The notes under the pieces were generated by a model that searched no databases, had not been told where the DNA came from, and was given only the letters and a program-made list of their open reading frames with translations. A DNA stretch of 64,000 nt, from positions 3,343,047 to 3,407,046 of the forward strand of contig NW_019091360.1 in assembly GCF_001949145.1 (NCBI RefSeq). The letters are read 5' to 3'. Each line of letters begins with the position of its first letter. Positions within the stretch are counted from its first letter, which is position 1. The stretch comes from Acanthaster planci. Lineage: Eukaryota; Echinodermata; Asteroidea; Valvatida; Acanthasteridae. Positions 46,864 to 58,905 of this stretch are shown here, one piece after another. The position numbers were made by a program, and so were the translations under genes.

Positions 46864-47123
46864 TAACCACGGACGTGTATAATACAATCTGGACTCGCAC
46901 TGCCCTTAATCAGCTTATCGAGTCATTGAATCCACTCGCGGCCATTTTACCGAGCCGAATACAAAGCTTTCCTGGCAATGCCCACCTTTGTTCTTCCTGA
47001 CGTCAATAGAAGGGAGCCAACCCACGCTTTTGTATTCGGCTCGGTAAAATAGCCGCTGGTTGGCTTCTTTTTCATACAAAGGCGTTGCAAGTCAAGGTTT
47101 TTTATATACGTCCGTGGTGTTAA
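46864..47123. mobile_element. TTAA-bounded foldback element with long arms
   Basis: It is flanked by TTAA. The left end reads TTAACCACGGACGTGTAT and the complement of the right end reads TTAACACCACGGACGTATAT. Inside, 46938-46968 and 47026-47056 are nearly perfect inverted copies containing ATTTTACCGAGCCGAATACA. The arms extend through most of the 260 bases. A non-autonomous piggyBac-like element is inferred from the TTAA target. Confidence 0.75.
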
Positions 47124-47855
47124 CAGGTAAGACTATAAATTGATTGCTGAAATGCAAACGGGCAAAACATTTCACAGCAGATCAGAAATGCCCAATCCGA
47201 GAAACAACCAAATTTGAAATGTTAATTTTGACCCGGTGTTTCTTTCACACAACAAATTATTGAAAACAAAGGAATAAAAGGGCTCAAATAAAGAACTCCT
47301 CTTTGCTGTAAAATACCATTATTAACAGTTTCAGCCGTGTCTTCCTGTGATGCCGTAACAAGCGCTATGGTATGCCGCCAGTTCTTGAGTCCTAACTGGT
47401 TCAATCTGAGATACTTCCGAGTCTTGTTTTTTGGCAACTGTTGCTCATTTGTATTTCAAAGCATTGCTGCAGGCTTTGAACTTCTCGTAATATACATGTA
47501 CATCTGTCTTATTATACCCTGTTGTTACAATTTGTACATCAGTTCATGTTAGATCATGAAACCAAAGCTATTCACAGAAAAACAGCAAAATTTACAAAAC
47601 TGTACATGATAATGCTAAAAAAAAGCTAAAATTACTCGTTTTTTATCAACCAACTCGAGGGATCACATGAGCATCAACTTCCTGTTCAGGTCTGCTTGAC
47701 TGCATTCATGTATTAAATAACGCAGACGTACCCTTAAGAGATATCCAAATTTCTCAAGAGTAGCCAAGTGTCACATTACAAGAGTAATGATGTTGATTAA
47801 CACTGGCACTTGGGACAGGCTTGCTTCACAGTATATGAAGGTGGTATCTTGTCGA

Positions 47856-47965
47856 CTGTCACAAGTCTGTGACAGTTGGTGGGCCATGACAGAGGTGTGC
47901 CTCTGTCACTGTTCATATCAATATCTTGTGACTTATGATGTGACTGGCTTGTGATATATCACAAG
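47856..47965. repeat. Cluster of three short palindromes
   Basis: Within 110 bases are CTGTCACA-AGTC-TGTGACAG (47856-47875), TGACAGAG-GTGTGC-CTCTGTCA (47887-47908) and the perfect 18-base palindrome CTTGTGATATATCACAAG (47948-47965). All can fold as hairpins and share TGTCA/TGACA or TGTGA elements. Confidence 0.6.
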
Positions 47966-48529
47966 TCTCCATACTTCCTTAGGTTTCTTTTTCTTCTTTG
48001 TGTGACATATTGACTGGATCATGAGAGACCTTCACAGCGACCTTAACTGAGGTAACAGCTTCCAAGTTAACTGATCCAAGAAAAAAATAAAACCTCTGCA
48101 CGAATGTGAATATAACACTGTGGGCTGTACTGGAATCTACCTGTTTTGTTCTCGCACGGCGTTCATTTTAACAGAGATTGAGTCACTGGTCTGTCGACTG
48201 CCGAGACTGGGCCTGTATCACCTAGCACAGGTGCGCCATCCCATTGTGTTGCCGTATGAAGTCTGAATGGTATGATGATGAATTTCAAGTTGTTGCCCAG
48301 CCAACATCGGTGAGGAGTAACCATGAGGAGTAACCACTTGGGAGTGCCCTGCTCTGCCGAGTGGCTCAGTGATATGTGGCACGAGGCCGTAAGCCTGAAA
48401 TGTATCGTTCGCCGACACTGGTCAACAGCCTTTGCTTGCCTGTCGATGCTGCAAATGCAGAAATCCAAATTCTCTAATGCTGATCACTCCATAACTTCCG
48501 CAGGCGATTTCCAGCAGTCCACTTCCACT

Positions 48530-48535
48530 TTTATT
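48530..48535 (-). terminator. Polyadenylation signal, candidate for the ACVR1-like gene
   Basis: AATAAA on the minus strand, about 280 bases beyond the receptor stop codon. It is the nearest such signal found. Confidence 0.4.
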
Positions 48536-48815
48536 TGCCAATGACTTTCTTTCATGAATAACATTTACTTCAGAGACATGACATCGCTGGTCGTTCCCAT
48601 CTGATTGTTTGCTGTTGCTTACCCAAGTAAACTTTTCCAAAGCATGCACCTCATGTACAAATTGTTCTGAACGACCAGATGCCTGGAAAGTTTTGGATGT
48701 TACCATCGCTGAGTAAATCCCTGTCACTCCCTGATGGTGTCTGGCTATCTAAGGAATTCTTTCACAGTCAATGCTGATGCTTAGTGGCAGATAGTCTCGG
48801 CGAGTCCCGCAGACT

Positions 48816-51800
48816 TCAGATGATAGCCTTTTCCCAGTTGTAGTCCAGTTTGGACCTCATGTTAGAGTTACATGACTCGGCTACTTTCATGAGCGTCTTT
48901 TTCACTCGCAGGGAGCTGTGCCTCGCTGAGGCCGTATGGTACCAACACTCCTTCATGAGTTTGGAGAGGGCGACTAACGTCTGTGTTGCAAGGGAAAAAG
49001 AGAGAGAGGGAAAAGAAAGTGTTAATCTTACCGCTCTATTCTTCCATTTCCACCAACTTTGTCAGCTGCCTGGAAAAATTTTCTTTACAATTAAAACAAA
49101 TTTAGAAAAATGTCTACAACAGCAAGGCTTATCTTCCCCATACACTTTTTTGGGGTGGGGGGAAAACATTTTTACACTGATAGCCACAGCGGAATTTCAG
49201 TCAATGACAGCTTTTTCATGGTTGCTACTGGTATTTTGCCCCTAAAATATTGATGAAATAACTGGCACATTTTTGTGTTTCATGAAAATGACTGTCAAAT
49301 TTCTTCATTATTTTCATCTGCAAGTGGGGCGTAGAGTTTTCATGCAAGTAAACCAACTTCAGGCAGGATTACTGTTGCTTGAAAGTCAATCAAAGTGGGT
49401 TTGCCTGAAAGATCATGATGAAATACATCCTGAGGTGGGGTAGGCATCTATTTGTGTTTCATAAGAAGTGATGTCATCCAACTGGGTGTGATATCAACCC
49501 ACTAGAGAAATATTCACTTATTCAATCCAGACAATCCATACAGGAAGATGCAACAATATTTAGCAAGACGCCAAACTTGAATCATCACAATAAATCTTAT
49601 TCCCACGAGAGGTCTCCTCCAACTCACTCCCCGGTCAGGGGGGGGGGATCTGTCTAATTTCAGATCCCGCAGCCTGAGGGTTCAGGAGAGGAACTTGGAG
49701 CTGCGAAGTACATGTACTGTCTCGTTTGACTGAGCCTGAGCTTGTTTGCCGAGACTCTGGAGAAACCTTGCATGGGACGTTATGCACGCAAGGGGGGCCC
49801 CTTGGCCACTCTCCAAGGAAAAAATTTGTTGAACATGATTTACAGTAGCACGTCAACGTGCCTGCATTTTGTCACAGTCCGTAATTTGGGGATGTGGAAT
49901 GAGAACTTGAGACCAGTTTTATGTGTTCAGGAAGTGTTCTTGATTTGAGTCAATTGCATCTCGCCCTACTGAGTTCATGGGGTCATTTCCGTGCTACTCC
50001 AACAGAAATCCATGTAACCATGGCCTGGGTTGCAAAATTTGACACTCATGAGAGTAATACTTACCGCAGGTTCAACTAAATCTAGGTATTTGCTGAAATT
50101 TTATGGACAAGAGTACTGTATACCATCCAAAAAGACGTGACAAAAATTACGGCAAAGTACCCTCAGAATTGCGCAGCATTAGTCTAGGTACAATAGTCCT
50201 CTGATGTTTCTCCTTCAATATATCAGAACAGATTCCATGTTCTTAGAAAGAGGAGCACCTTTTTTCGTTTGGTGATGACACTTCTGCTGATCTAACAGCG
50301 CCCTCAACTATCCCCGTGCAGAGCTCATTCTACTGACCGATCAAGAACCACAGAGTGGCTTACCTGGTCATTTGACCATCGGTTTGGTATCGTCGGCCGA
50401 AGCATATCGGTACACACGACTTTCTTCATGTCCTCGAACCCTGGATCACTGGGGACATACTCAAAGAAAGGGGGCCGGTAATCTTCCACCATACCTACAC
50501 CAAAAAAGAGGATGGTATTTAAAAATTACAAGTCAATTACAAACTGTGTACCCTCATTCAGTGAAAGATTAACATCAAGTCTGTTGGTAGCACTCATGGT
50601 AATCTTTTAAAATAAAGTTCCCTGACGGAGGTCAGAATATCACCTGCTGAAATGAATTACTGGTTTGATCTTTAGCCAAGGTCAGGGATGAAATTGAGGG
50701 AGAGAAGAAATCCACAACCCACCCAGCAAAAGGGTTGTAACAATAACAACAAGGTACATGTACTAACTTTTGGGGCTTCCAATACCAAACAAGGCAAAAT
50801 TTTTCTTCGGGGGGGGGGGGATTTGGTTTTGTTTTTAGTACCAAGTGCAAAAGTAGCTGAACTGTCTATATCATAAATAATGCAACGACGATACCTCTGA
50901 CAATTTGGAATTTTCAGGTTGAAAATCCTGAAATCTAAAAAAGATTCTGAAATCACATCCCTGCGAGGTACTTTTCAGAAGGAAAAAATAGTTTGACTTC
51001 CTACCTCCAACTTGGCACCTCCTGGCAATTTCCCACAGCACCAGGCCAAAGGCGTAGACGTCGACCCTCTTGAAGGATTCAAATTCGGCAACGTTCATTG
51101 TCTCCTCCAATAGCTCGGGCGCCATGTAACGTTTGGTACCCACCCGCGTGTTGACTCCCAGGTTGATCTGGTCTGTCTTGCGTGTGTGCAAGACCGCGAG
51201 TCCCAGATCAGCAATGCAGCACGTGTGGTTCTCCTTCACGAGAATGTTCTTGCTCTTGATGTCGCGGTGCGCGATAGCCAGTTTGCTGTTGTTGCAGCAG
51301 ATCTCCGTGTGCAGGTGCACAAGGCCCGAGGCAGCCGACAAGGCCAACCGGATCGCCATCTTGGGGTCTAAAATGTTCCGGTTCAGGTAATCGTAGAGTG
51401 AGCCAAACTCGTGGTAGTGCGTGATGAGCCACAGCTGCGTGCAGGAGTTGCGCGAGGTCATGTCGGATGCGATGAAGCCCAGGATGTTGTCGTGACGCAG
51501 CATGACCGTGTTGTAGATCTCCGTCTCGCGAAACCACGACTTCTCATCGATGGAGTTGAAGATTTTCACCGCAACATTTTCACCTTGCCAATTGCCTCGC
51601 CACACTTCACCAAAGCGACCCTTACCTGGAAGAAAAAAAAATTTATTTGATGAAAACGAGAACACTCTCGATTTAAACCTGCAAGAATTAACAGAAAAGA
51701 GGACGGAACTAATTATCATTTCAACCACATTTCTTTGAGAATTAAAATCAAACTCTCAATTGACAATCTGCCAAACTGCTTATTGCCCCTGATGGCCTTT

Positions 51801-54800
51801 CCAGGTGGCCTTACAGCAAATTACCTCCAATGGATTTGGCAGCCAGCCAAACTGGTAATTGACTCTGAACTTGTTTGGCATGTCCAAAAAATGATACACT
51901 TTCATTCAAATTTGCTGAAGGTGATGCCTAATCAAAGAGGGAAATAAATTCCTTCAACCTGACACACCTGTAAATGAACGCAAATCTGAAGGAAGAGATG
52001 CGCAACTGTGACAAAACTTGCTCAGTGTTATTCATGATTTGAAGTCTTGTCCTTATTATGAGGAGTTGGCCTCCATGAGGTCTTGGTTTATTTTCCAAGG
52101 AGGTCCCAGGTCTGGGTGGGGAACAATATACATGCCGGCCCAGGTCTGGCAGGAACTCTGCAACCTACTTCACGTGTTGGGCCACGAAAGATTGCAAACA
52201 TGTTCCAAAACACCAAGAAAGGAGGAAAGCATGTCCATCTGTGTTCCTGCATATGCAACGCCTAGAAACCAGCTGCGTAATTCGGAAAAGACTTCTTGGT
52301 CACATAACAAAAACGCAAAACAAAACCAAAGGGGGCAAACCGCAGACCTGGTTCAAGATTCAATGGTGCGCAGAGTGGGGCGTACATGCAACTCAGTCAG
52401 TACGCTGCCTATGCACCAGACTACTGGCTGTTGGCCAGACTACTCACCAACTTGCTCCACCAATGTAATCTGTCTAGCCACAGTCCTCTGGACCAGATAA
52501 GGGAGTCCGGAACCGCTGCCAGAAGTGTTTGAATGATCAAAAAGGTCCTGCAAGACATGAACAAAAAGCCAAACTAGTAAATTAAGACTTCCTTTGTCAA
52601 TTTGCCAAGATTCAGAGCTGTCTGGCCAACACTGTACGTGCACTTCAATGAACCTACATCAACTGAGCTATTGAGTGATGGGGGGTCGGTTCAAGCAATC
52701 ACCGTCCATCGACTCCTGGTCAATTCTGCCTGGTACTCAGGATATCTTTTGCATACAGGTTGCCAGTAACAACTGACCAGCAGTTCCCAAACTGGTTATT
52801 GCTGAAACTTTCCCATGGTTGGCCGTGTCTTAAATTATCGCTCACTGTGTCTGTTCAGGTCATTAGGCATACGCCACAGAAATCAAGATCCTTGGCTGGA
52901 TGGAGTTCAATTTGACAATTACAATGCCAACCCTGGGAATGTAACAGTCCAACTGGACTGTTTTTGTGTGCATATGTCGCAGTAAATGTTTGAAGGACAC
53001 TGACACAAGGTTGAACTTATTCACACAAAGTGACTCACATGTACGGGAACAAGAATACAACAACTCTCTGTTTTTTTGGTTTTTTTTCCGGTGACTTGCG
53101 CGTAAGATTCTACTGAAATTCTTGAGCAAAATGAAGGGGAGTGCCAAGAGACCAAGAGGTTGCGGCGCGGGTGCCCCGCTCTCCGGCGAGGATGATATGG
53201 GAAATCTGCGGGCAGGCGAAGGGGCACCGGCCTGGCGCGGTCTTCGCGCGGAGGGCCGGGTCGCCACGAAAATTGGGGAGGTGTAGGTAAATGCAATGAA
53301 AAACCCACCCGGACCAAACTACACGTAAACCAGCTCAATGTATTCAACAAAATACAGATCACTCCAAACTCCACAATAAGAGAGTTTGGCAAGAAAAATC
53401 AAGACTGCCTTGTTGGACAGGGATGAGTGTTCCTTCTGTTAGGATTGTGATATGTATGTCTCATCAATCGTCACTCCCTCCAAACAATAAAGAGCAGTCT
53501 ACAATGACTAAACAGAAACCAGACTGAGCTTGCATGTCGTAAGCAGGCTAGCGGAACATTGAATACGGATGTGCCCTCCTCCAAGCTTCATTAAAACTCC
53601 TGACCGCGATCTGGGGGAATGGCTGGGAGTGACAAGAAAAGGGGGTGACACAAAAAGCAGGGTGGGAGGCCGGCTCGGTTCCAGTGATACGGCAACCGGT
53701 TTAGGACAGGTGATGTCACCAACAGTGCCTCAGGTCAGTGACCAGACCTGGCAGAGAAATGCGGGAGGGGAGGGAGTAGACAAATTGGGTCAGAAGGACT
53801 TAGATGTGGGACACCAAAAGCTGACATTGTTTACCGCCAACGTTTACCATCTGCATTGTCTGCCGCTGCCTGTTTTCAACATTACGCTAGTTACAGAGCG
53901 TGTTGTATGTGAGGGAAATTTAAGTTCTGGGCCTGAGCTGACAGGAAATTGGAGACTAGGTGAAGGATCAATATATTTACAGCAGAGCCAAATTTAAATT
54001 TCACGGAACATTTAAACAGCATAGCTGCACCATCCGGCTGTTGATAGTTCAATAATTCGTGTCACCTCAACCAAGAAGGGGTCTTGTTGATAAATTTAAT
54101 GCATCATAACAGAAAAACGTTTTTCCCTTTACATAACTGTTACTTGTAGAAAACAAGGCTGTGTTGATGTGAAAAAACAACACTGTTTCAAACATTCAAC
54201 ATAGACACTATTTATTCCAATCAAGCCAGCAAACAATGAACAAACCATGTTTTGATTTTTTTTTCTGAAGCACTAGAAATCTTCCACGTCTGTGGCAATG
54301 ACGCATTCCTTGATGCATCAGCATATCTGCAGATGTCTGTTTCTGACAACTGATCAAAGGTCAACCCTTTCAGAAGTGGCTTAGGGTCAGAAATGTGCTA
54401 AGCACAAATGTGTAGCACCCATCACAAGCAACAGATTGATACATCTTACAGACGCCAAGTTGAGATTGTTAATGTACTTTTGCTTCGGATATCAACTGTT
54501 TTCACTTTTTGTCAAGTGAACTCAGGGCCATTTTGAAAACTGTTCCATTAAATTTTTTTTTTGCAGATGCAAATTGGCATATTTATGAGCAAGAGTGTGA
54601 TGCCATCTAAGGAAGAATCTAAGGAAATATTTCAGCTTTCTGCCAGAATTGTTGACATTTTGCTTTTGTAAGTTTTGTTTACCTTGGTGATTGTTTCGGT
54701 TCATGACAGTCGGACAGTCAGCCAAGTTTTCTCACTAATAGTTTCGGTTAGCAATGTGGGATTCACAATTTGAACAGAAAACCCTCAGTGTAATGACATC

Positions 54801-57800
54801 ACGGCAAAAGCGCCCTCGTCTCTGGATAATTTCATCTGTTTAAAAACATTTTAATGAATGTAACCCCCCCCCAAAAAAAACAGATGCCAGATAGTTTTCT
54901 GACATTTAAGAGAAGAAAGTTGTACAAAACTCGTTCCCGAGTGAAAGTGGTATCATGGACACTTTTCTATGACGGACATATCAAGGAATCTTTTTACACT
55001 ACATACAGGTTATTGGGACTTCAAAGCAGAAACTAAGCACACTGCCTCATGATTAAGCATCTCTTCCTACCAACCTTGAGTGTACTGTCGCCGGCAGGCA
55101 CAGCCCGCAGGTCATGAGGGGCGTGGTGGGCGTAGCCCTCATCACTGGAGTTGAGCTCTCGTAGTCGCTTCTTGTGCATCCAGCGATACATGAAGATGGC
55201 AAAGGAGATGCCAATGACCAGGGCCAGGAAAGGGCCGAGGACGGCCATGACGAGGTAGGCGACGTTGTAGGGAAGGGACTCCCTAGGTTCTGCTGCAAAT
55301 TGGGCGCGAAGGGGAAAAACTCAAATCAGGGACAAACTTTCTGAGAGACCACAAAGTTGAAACGGAGAGAGCTTTCCACACAAGAAAATACACGCATGTT
55401 CGCTAATGTGTGATTCACTGATCTACAAAATTATTTCTAGTCGCTGGGACAGAGGGATGTTTGTGTAGATGATGATAGGTTTGACTGGAAAAAAGGAATC
55501 CAATTTTTTTACAAACTCAAAGATATTGTATCCGTACCGTTTATTTCCAGCACTGCACTGAACATGTTACAATTCAAACTATGGAATGTTATCATTTTTT
55601 TGGCCCTGAAAAACCGCACCAGTTCCTAACAAGTCCTGTCAGAAGTGGGAAGACTCGTGCTTTTGACTTCCCAAACTTCTGAAACACTCCCTCTTTGAAA
55701 AAAAAGCTTAGCCTCTGAAACTGTTGAAAATGCAGTCTTCATTTCAAAAACCCCTGAACATCACTTTCAAAGAGGTACTTGAAGACGAGAGGTTTAGGGT
55801 GGTTTAGAGGAAGAAACCAAGACTGTGACGGTACGTGTTACTCTGTTTCTGTACTTCTCTGATTTGATCATGGGCAGCATGTTGGATTGTTTTTCACTCA
55901 CGTAATGGCGTCGTTGGTGGGACGGGAAAGGTAGGTAATATGTTCTGATTGCACATGTCTCCTTTACAGCAAATCATGACCAAACCTTCCCCGTATTCAC
56001 TCTTGCAGTACATATGACTGTGCTGTATTGTGATGAAGCAACCCTGGACGTAAAGACAAAGCAGGAAAAAACAAATCCTTGAACAATGTACACTTGTGCT
56101 TAGAATCTTTTTTTTGTCAATTTTGTTGGTATGTGGCAATTAATGGTTAAATAATTCTGGGCAGATTAAGACAGCTGTGCAAGAATTGGGCAAGCAAATC
56201 CAATCTTTCAGTACATGACTGGTATTGAAATCAAAGTCCAATGAACCCTGTGGATTTTTCCGAGTAATCAGTGTATTACTGTACCTTTCTCATGTACTCG
56301 AAACCATTGTCGTCGAACCTGAGTGAAGCGTAGCACTGTATGGCATCCGTGCACCGGGAATTCTCACCGTTGCAGGACACGTCGTCACACTCGCACTCAA
56401 ACCTCGTCTCATTGCTAAAGATGGGCTTGGCACTCTCTTCTGCCATTGTGGTCTCCGTGTTATCACCTGCATTGCAAAGAAATAAGAAAACTCATACCTT
56501 TACAAATGCAGGTGCCGTATCCCCAATCAACATTTATATGTCACTTTGGATTGTCTAAAACTTGAACATCTACATTTGACTGATGTCAGTACTTCTGTCA
56601 AGAGCATCTGCTAAGACATCCACTATCAAGCTGAGTGTTTCTCTCTATTCTGTGTGTTTTGAACAGTGAGAGTTCCTGAAGAGAAACTCTACGCATGCAC
56701 AATAAACACGACTGACTAGAGCGTGCGTCGAGTAGCTGTGCCAATTTACCAACATCAAAGCGGGAAATAAGTCGCGGCACCTAAGTGAGCACGTGCCAGT
56801 GCTTCTCTCAAAAAACCCTCTTCCCAACTCTGAGAATTTCATCTCCTTGGCAGCATACAAGTGATGGCATCGTGCCGGCAACAAGCCGACGTGAACGGTG
56901 AAAAATTCATCCCGCGTAAAACAGGGATTACATCACCACCACAGACCAGACATGATACAACCAAATGATGGCTCCCTGAAGAGCCGAGCATTTGTTTTGA
57001 ATCTGCAAGAGGTTGGATACTTTCACCTTTCTGGGCCAAGTGACATCAGGGGAATACCTGTGGGCCTGTTCATCTCCGGAGTTGAACACTAACTCCGGCT
57101 TAGTCACTTTCATTAACGGCCACCGGGGTTCACGATAAACAAAGCCACCTGATTTCTTTAAGTACATGTAATTTCTTCACTAAGTACACGTACAAGCCTT
57201 TGCAACTTGAGAACAGGTTCCATGTATGTGAGTGTTACAAGTCCAACATGCTGAATCACAGGGTGAAGTCTGACAGAACAGCTGAGGTAAGGTCATCGCC
57301 ATGTTAGCCTACTTCTCATAAACTGATACTCACTGAAGGCAACTGTGTGCCATTAACCCTGACCCCCTTGGGTGTAAGTAAAATCACATTGAAATTGAAG
57401 GATTTGAGACTGTGAGGGGACAAGAGATAAAGATCACACTTGTTCAAGTCTCAAATCAACATTGCAAGAATTCTGAAGACTAACTTCTGATTCAACACAC
57501 AGAGCAACATAACACTGTGCAGAAACTGACATTTTACATGTTTTCTTCTAAGGGGTACAGCAGCCAATTGGGGACACATGAAAGAAAACAAAATCTGCTT
57601 CATTTTCTTCTGTCCACACATTAAATCATGAGTGATACGCCATGCACTCAGCACATGCACCGTACCATATATGGGCATACCTATACATGTACAAGNNNNN
57701 NNNNNNNNNNNNNNNNNNNNNNNNNNNNNNNNNNNNNNNNNNNNNNNNNNNNNNNNNNNNNNNNNNNNNNNNNNNNNNNNNNNNNNNNNNNNNNNNNNNN

Positions 57801-58905
57801 NNNNNNNNNNNNNNNNNNNNNNNNNNNNNNNNNNNNNNNNNNNNNNNNNNNNNNNNNNNNNNNNNNNNNNNNNNNNNNNNNNNNNNNNNNNNNNNNNNNN
57901 NNNNNNNNNNNNNNNNNNNNNNNNNNNNNNNNNNNNNNNNNNNNNNNNNNNNNNNNNNNNNNNNNNAAAGTACTAAGAACATTATAATCTACTGGTACAT
58001 GTACATGTTGGTTACAGTATAGTAGGTACCGTTCCATGAACAATGTTCTTTATGTTCGTTGATGAAGTCCGCATCATGTCCTTTCTGGATATGTCATGCT
58101 GTCCAGTGATAACAATAAGACAATGCACGTGTAACCGTAGACTGAATATAGTGCCCATTGTATCCACACACACATCCATGAAATGTGGAGAAATTGATTC
58201 CAACTTTCAGTGCATGATCGCTTTCATATACATGTGTATGTACATGTACATTACAGTACATGTATCTGGGTAATTCCAGAAATTAGGGGTCCCTTTTTTT
58301 TTCTGTGTCCCTGTCACATCTGGCAAACAATTTTGTAAGTTCAGAACACATTTTCTAATTTCCAAGAGTGATGAACTGATGCAATTACCTGCCAAACAAA
58401 CAGTTATAGTTTGAAATCAATTCTGGTGATATTTCCATGTCAAATAAGAAAGGTCAGATGTAACAGGGACACAAAAATGTCACATGGACCCCTAATATTT
58501 GGAATTACCCATCTACAAGTGATACGTGTACATGTTTACATGTATACACTGCATGTATTGTACATGTATGTAGTTCTACACAAACTTTCTACAGGTTGGA
58601 GCCAATTAAATATTACATGCACATCTACGATGCACCCACTCTCAAATGATTAGCCATGCCATAACATGATAGCACCTGCATTCAGACTAAGGCCTAACAC
58701 ACTGATAAATTTACATTGCACAAACTACCATTTTCATTACGCCGACTGTAATCAATAAGACTGACCACGATTGCATTTCGAGTCTTGATTACGCCGCTTT
58801 TATACCGAGCTGCTTTCATTCGGTAACAAACAAGCGTTCATTGGTATTCTGAGCTGTCTTACCTTTGGCTTTCAGTGTATGCACAAATGGGTTGAACGGC
58901 GCCAT
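48816..58905 (-). CDS. ACVR1: BMP/activin type I receptor, ALK1/2 group (ACVR1-like)
   Basis: Eight minus-strand exons (58863-58905, 56285-56466, 55902-56043, 55075-55292, 52448-52547, 51005-51625, 50364-50494, 48816-48980) join in frame at GT/AG sites into 533 codons; human ACVR1 has 509. The ectodomain has ten cysteines, ending in CCKGDMCN. One membrane segment (about residues 133-155) is followed by the GS box [20 protein letters not shown], the site where type II receptors phosphorylate type I receptors. The Arg-Gln pair at the human R206/Q207 positions is conserved. The kinase has [15 protein letters not shown] (K249), HRDIKSKN (D350), DLG and TKRYMAPE. The L45 loop [12 protein letters not shown] is of ALK1/2 type, which selects SMAD1/5/8. 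It is expected at the cell surface in BMP signalling. Exon 1 encodes no signal peptide, so the true first coding exon may be missing or lie in the gap at 57696-57966. Confidence 0.95.
56541..57695. other. ACVR1-like intron 1, left part
   Basis: No exon was seen. It contains copy 2 of the dispersed repeat (57353-57420) and runs into the second assembly gap. Confidence 0.45.
57353..57420 (+). repeat. Dispersed repeat, copy 2 of 3
   Basis: Same orientation as the copy at 8689-8753 and inverted relative to 62641-62700. It begins TTAACCCTGACCCCCTTGGG. Confidence 0.65.
57696..57966. other. Assembly gap (271 N) in ACVR1-like intron 1
   Basis: Undetermined bases between the putative first exon and the first ectodomain exon. 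TACATGTAC repeats flank it on both sides, and a missing signal-peptide exon could fit inside. Confidence 0.99.
58268..58510. mobile_element. MITE with about 60-base inverted arms and ATCT target duplication
   Basis: The left end begins GGGTAATTCCAGAAATTAGG and the complement of the right end begins GGGTAATTCCAAATATTAGG. Similarity continues through GTGTCCCTGT-ACATCTG. ATCT flanks both sides directly (58264-58267 and 58511-58514), as expected for a 4-base target-site duplication. It is inserted in intron 1 of the receptor gene. Confidence 0.8.
58863..58905 (-). CDS. Putative first coding exon of the ACVR1-like gene (no signal peptide)
   Basis: Fourteen codons ([14 protein letters not shown]) from a good Kozak start (gcc ATG G), ending in phase 1 at CAAAG|gtaag. 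This matches the acceptor of the first ectodomain exon at 56466. The peptide is not a signal sequence, which a receptor of this kind needs. The exon may belong to an alternative transcript, be mostly untranslated, or be a false call. Confidence 0.4.

Larger units (their letters stand above)
45167..48529. other. Spacer and 3' flank of the BMP receptor gene
   Basis: No gene was recognised. It contains a TTAA-bounded foldback (46864-47123), a cluster of three hairpins (47856-47965) and several T- or A-rich runs. If the receptor transcript extends past its first polyadenylation signal, the hairpins would lie in its 3' untranslated region. Confidence 0.4.

Noticed and set aside
57626-58043. Reading frames across the second N run
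   Set aside because: They are artefacts of undetermined bases.
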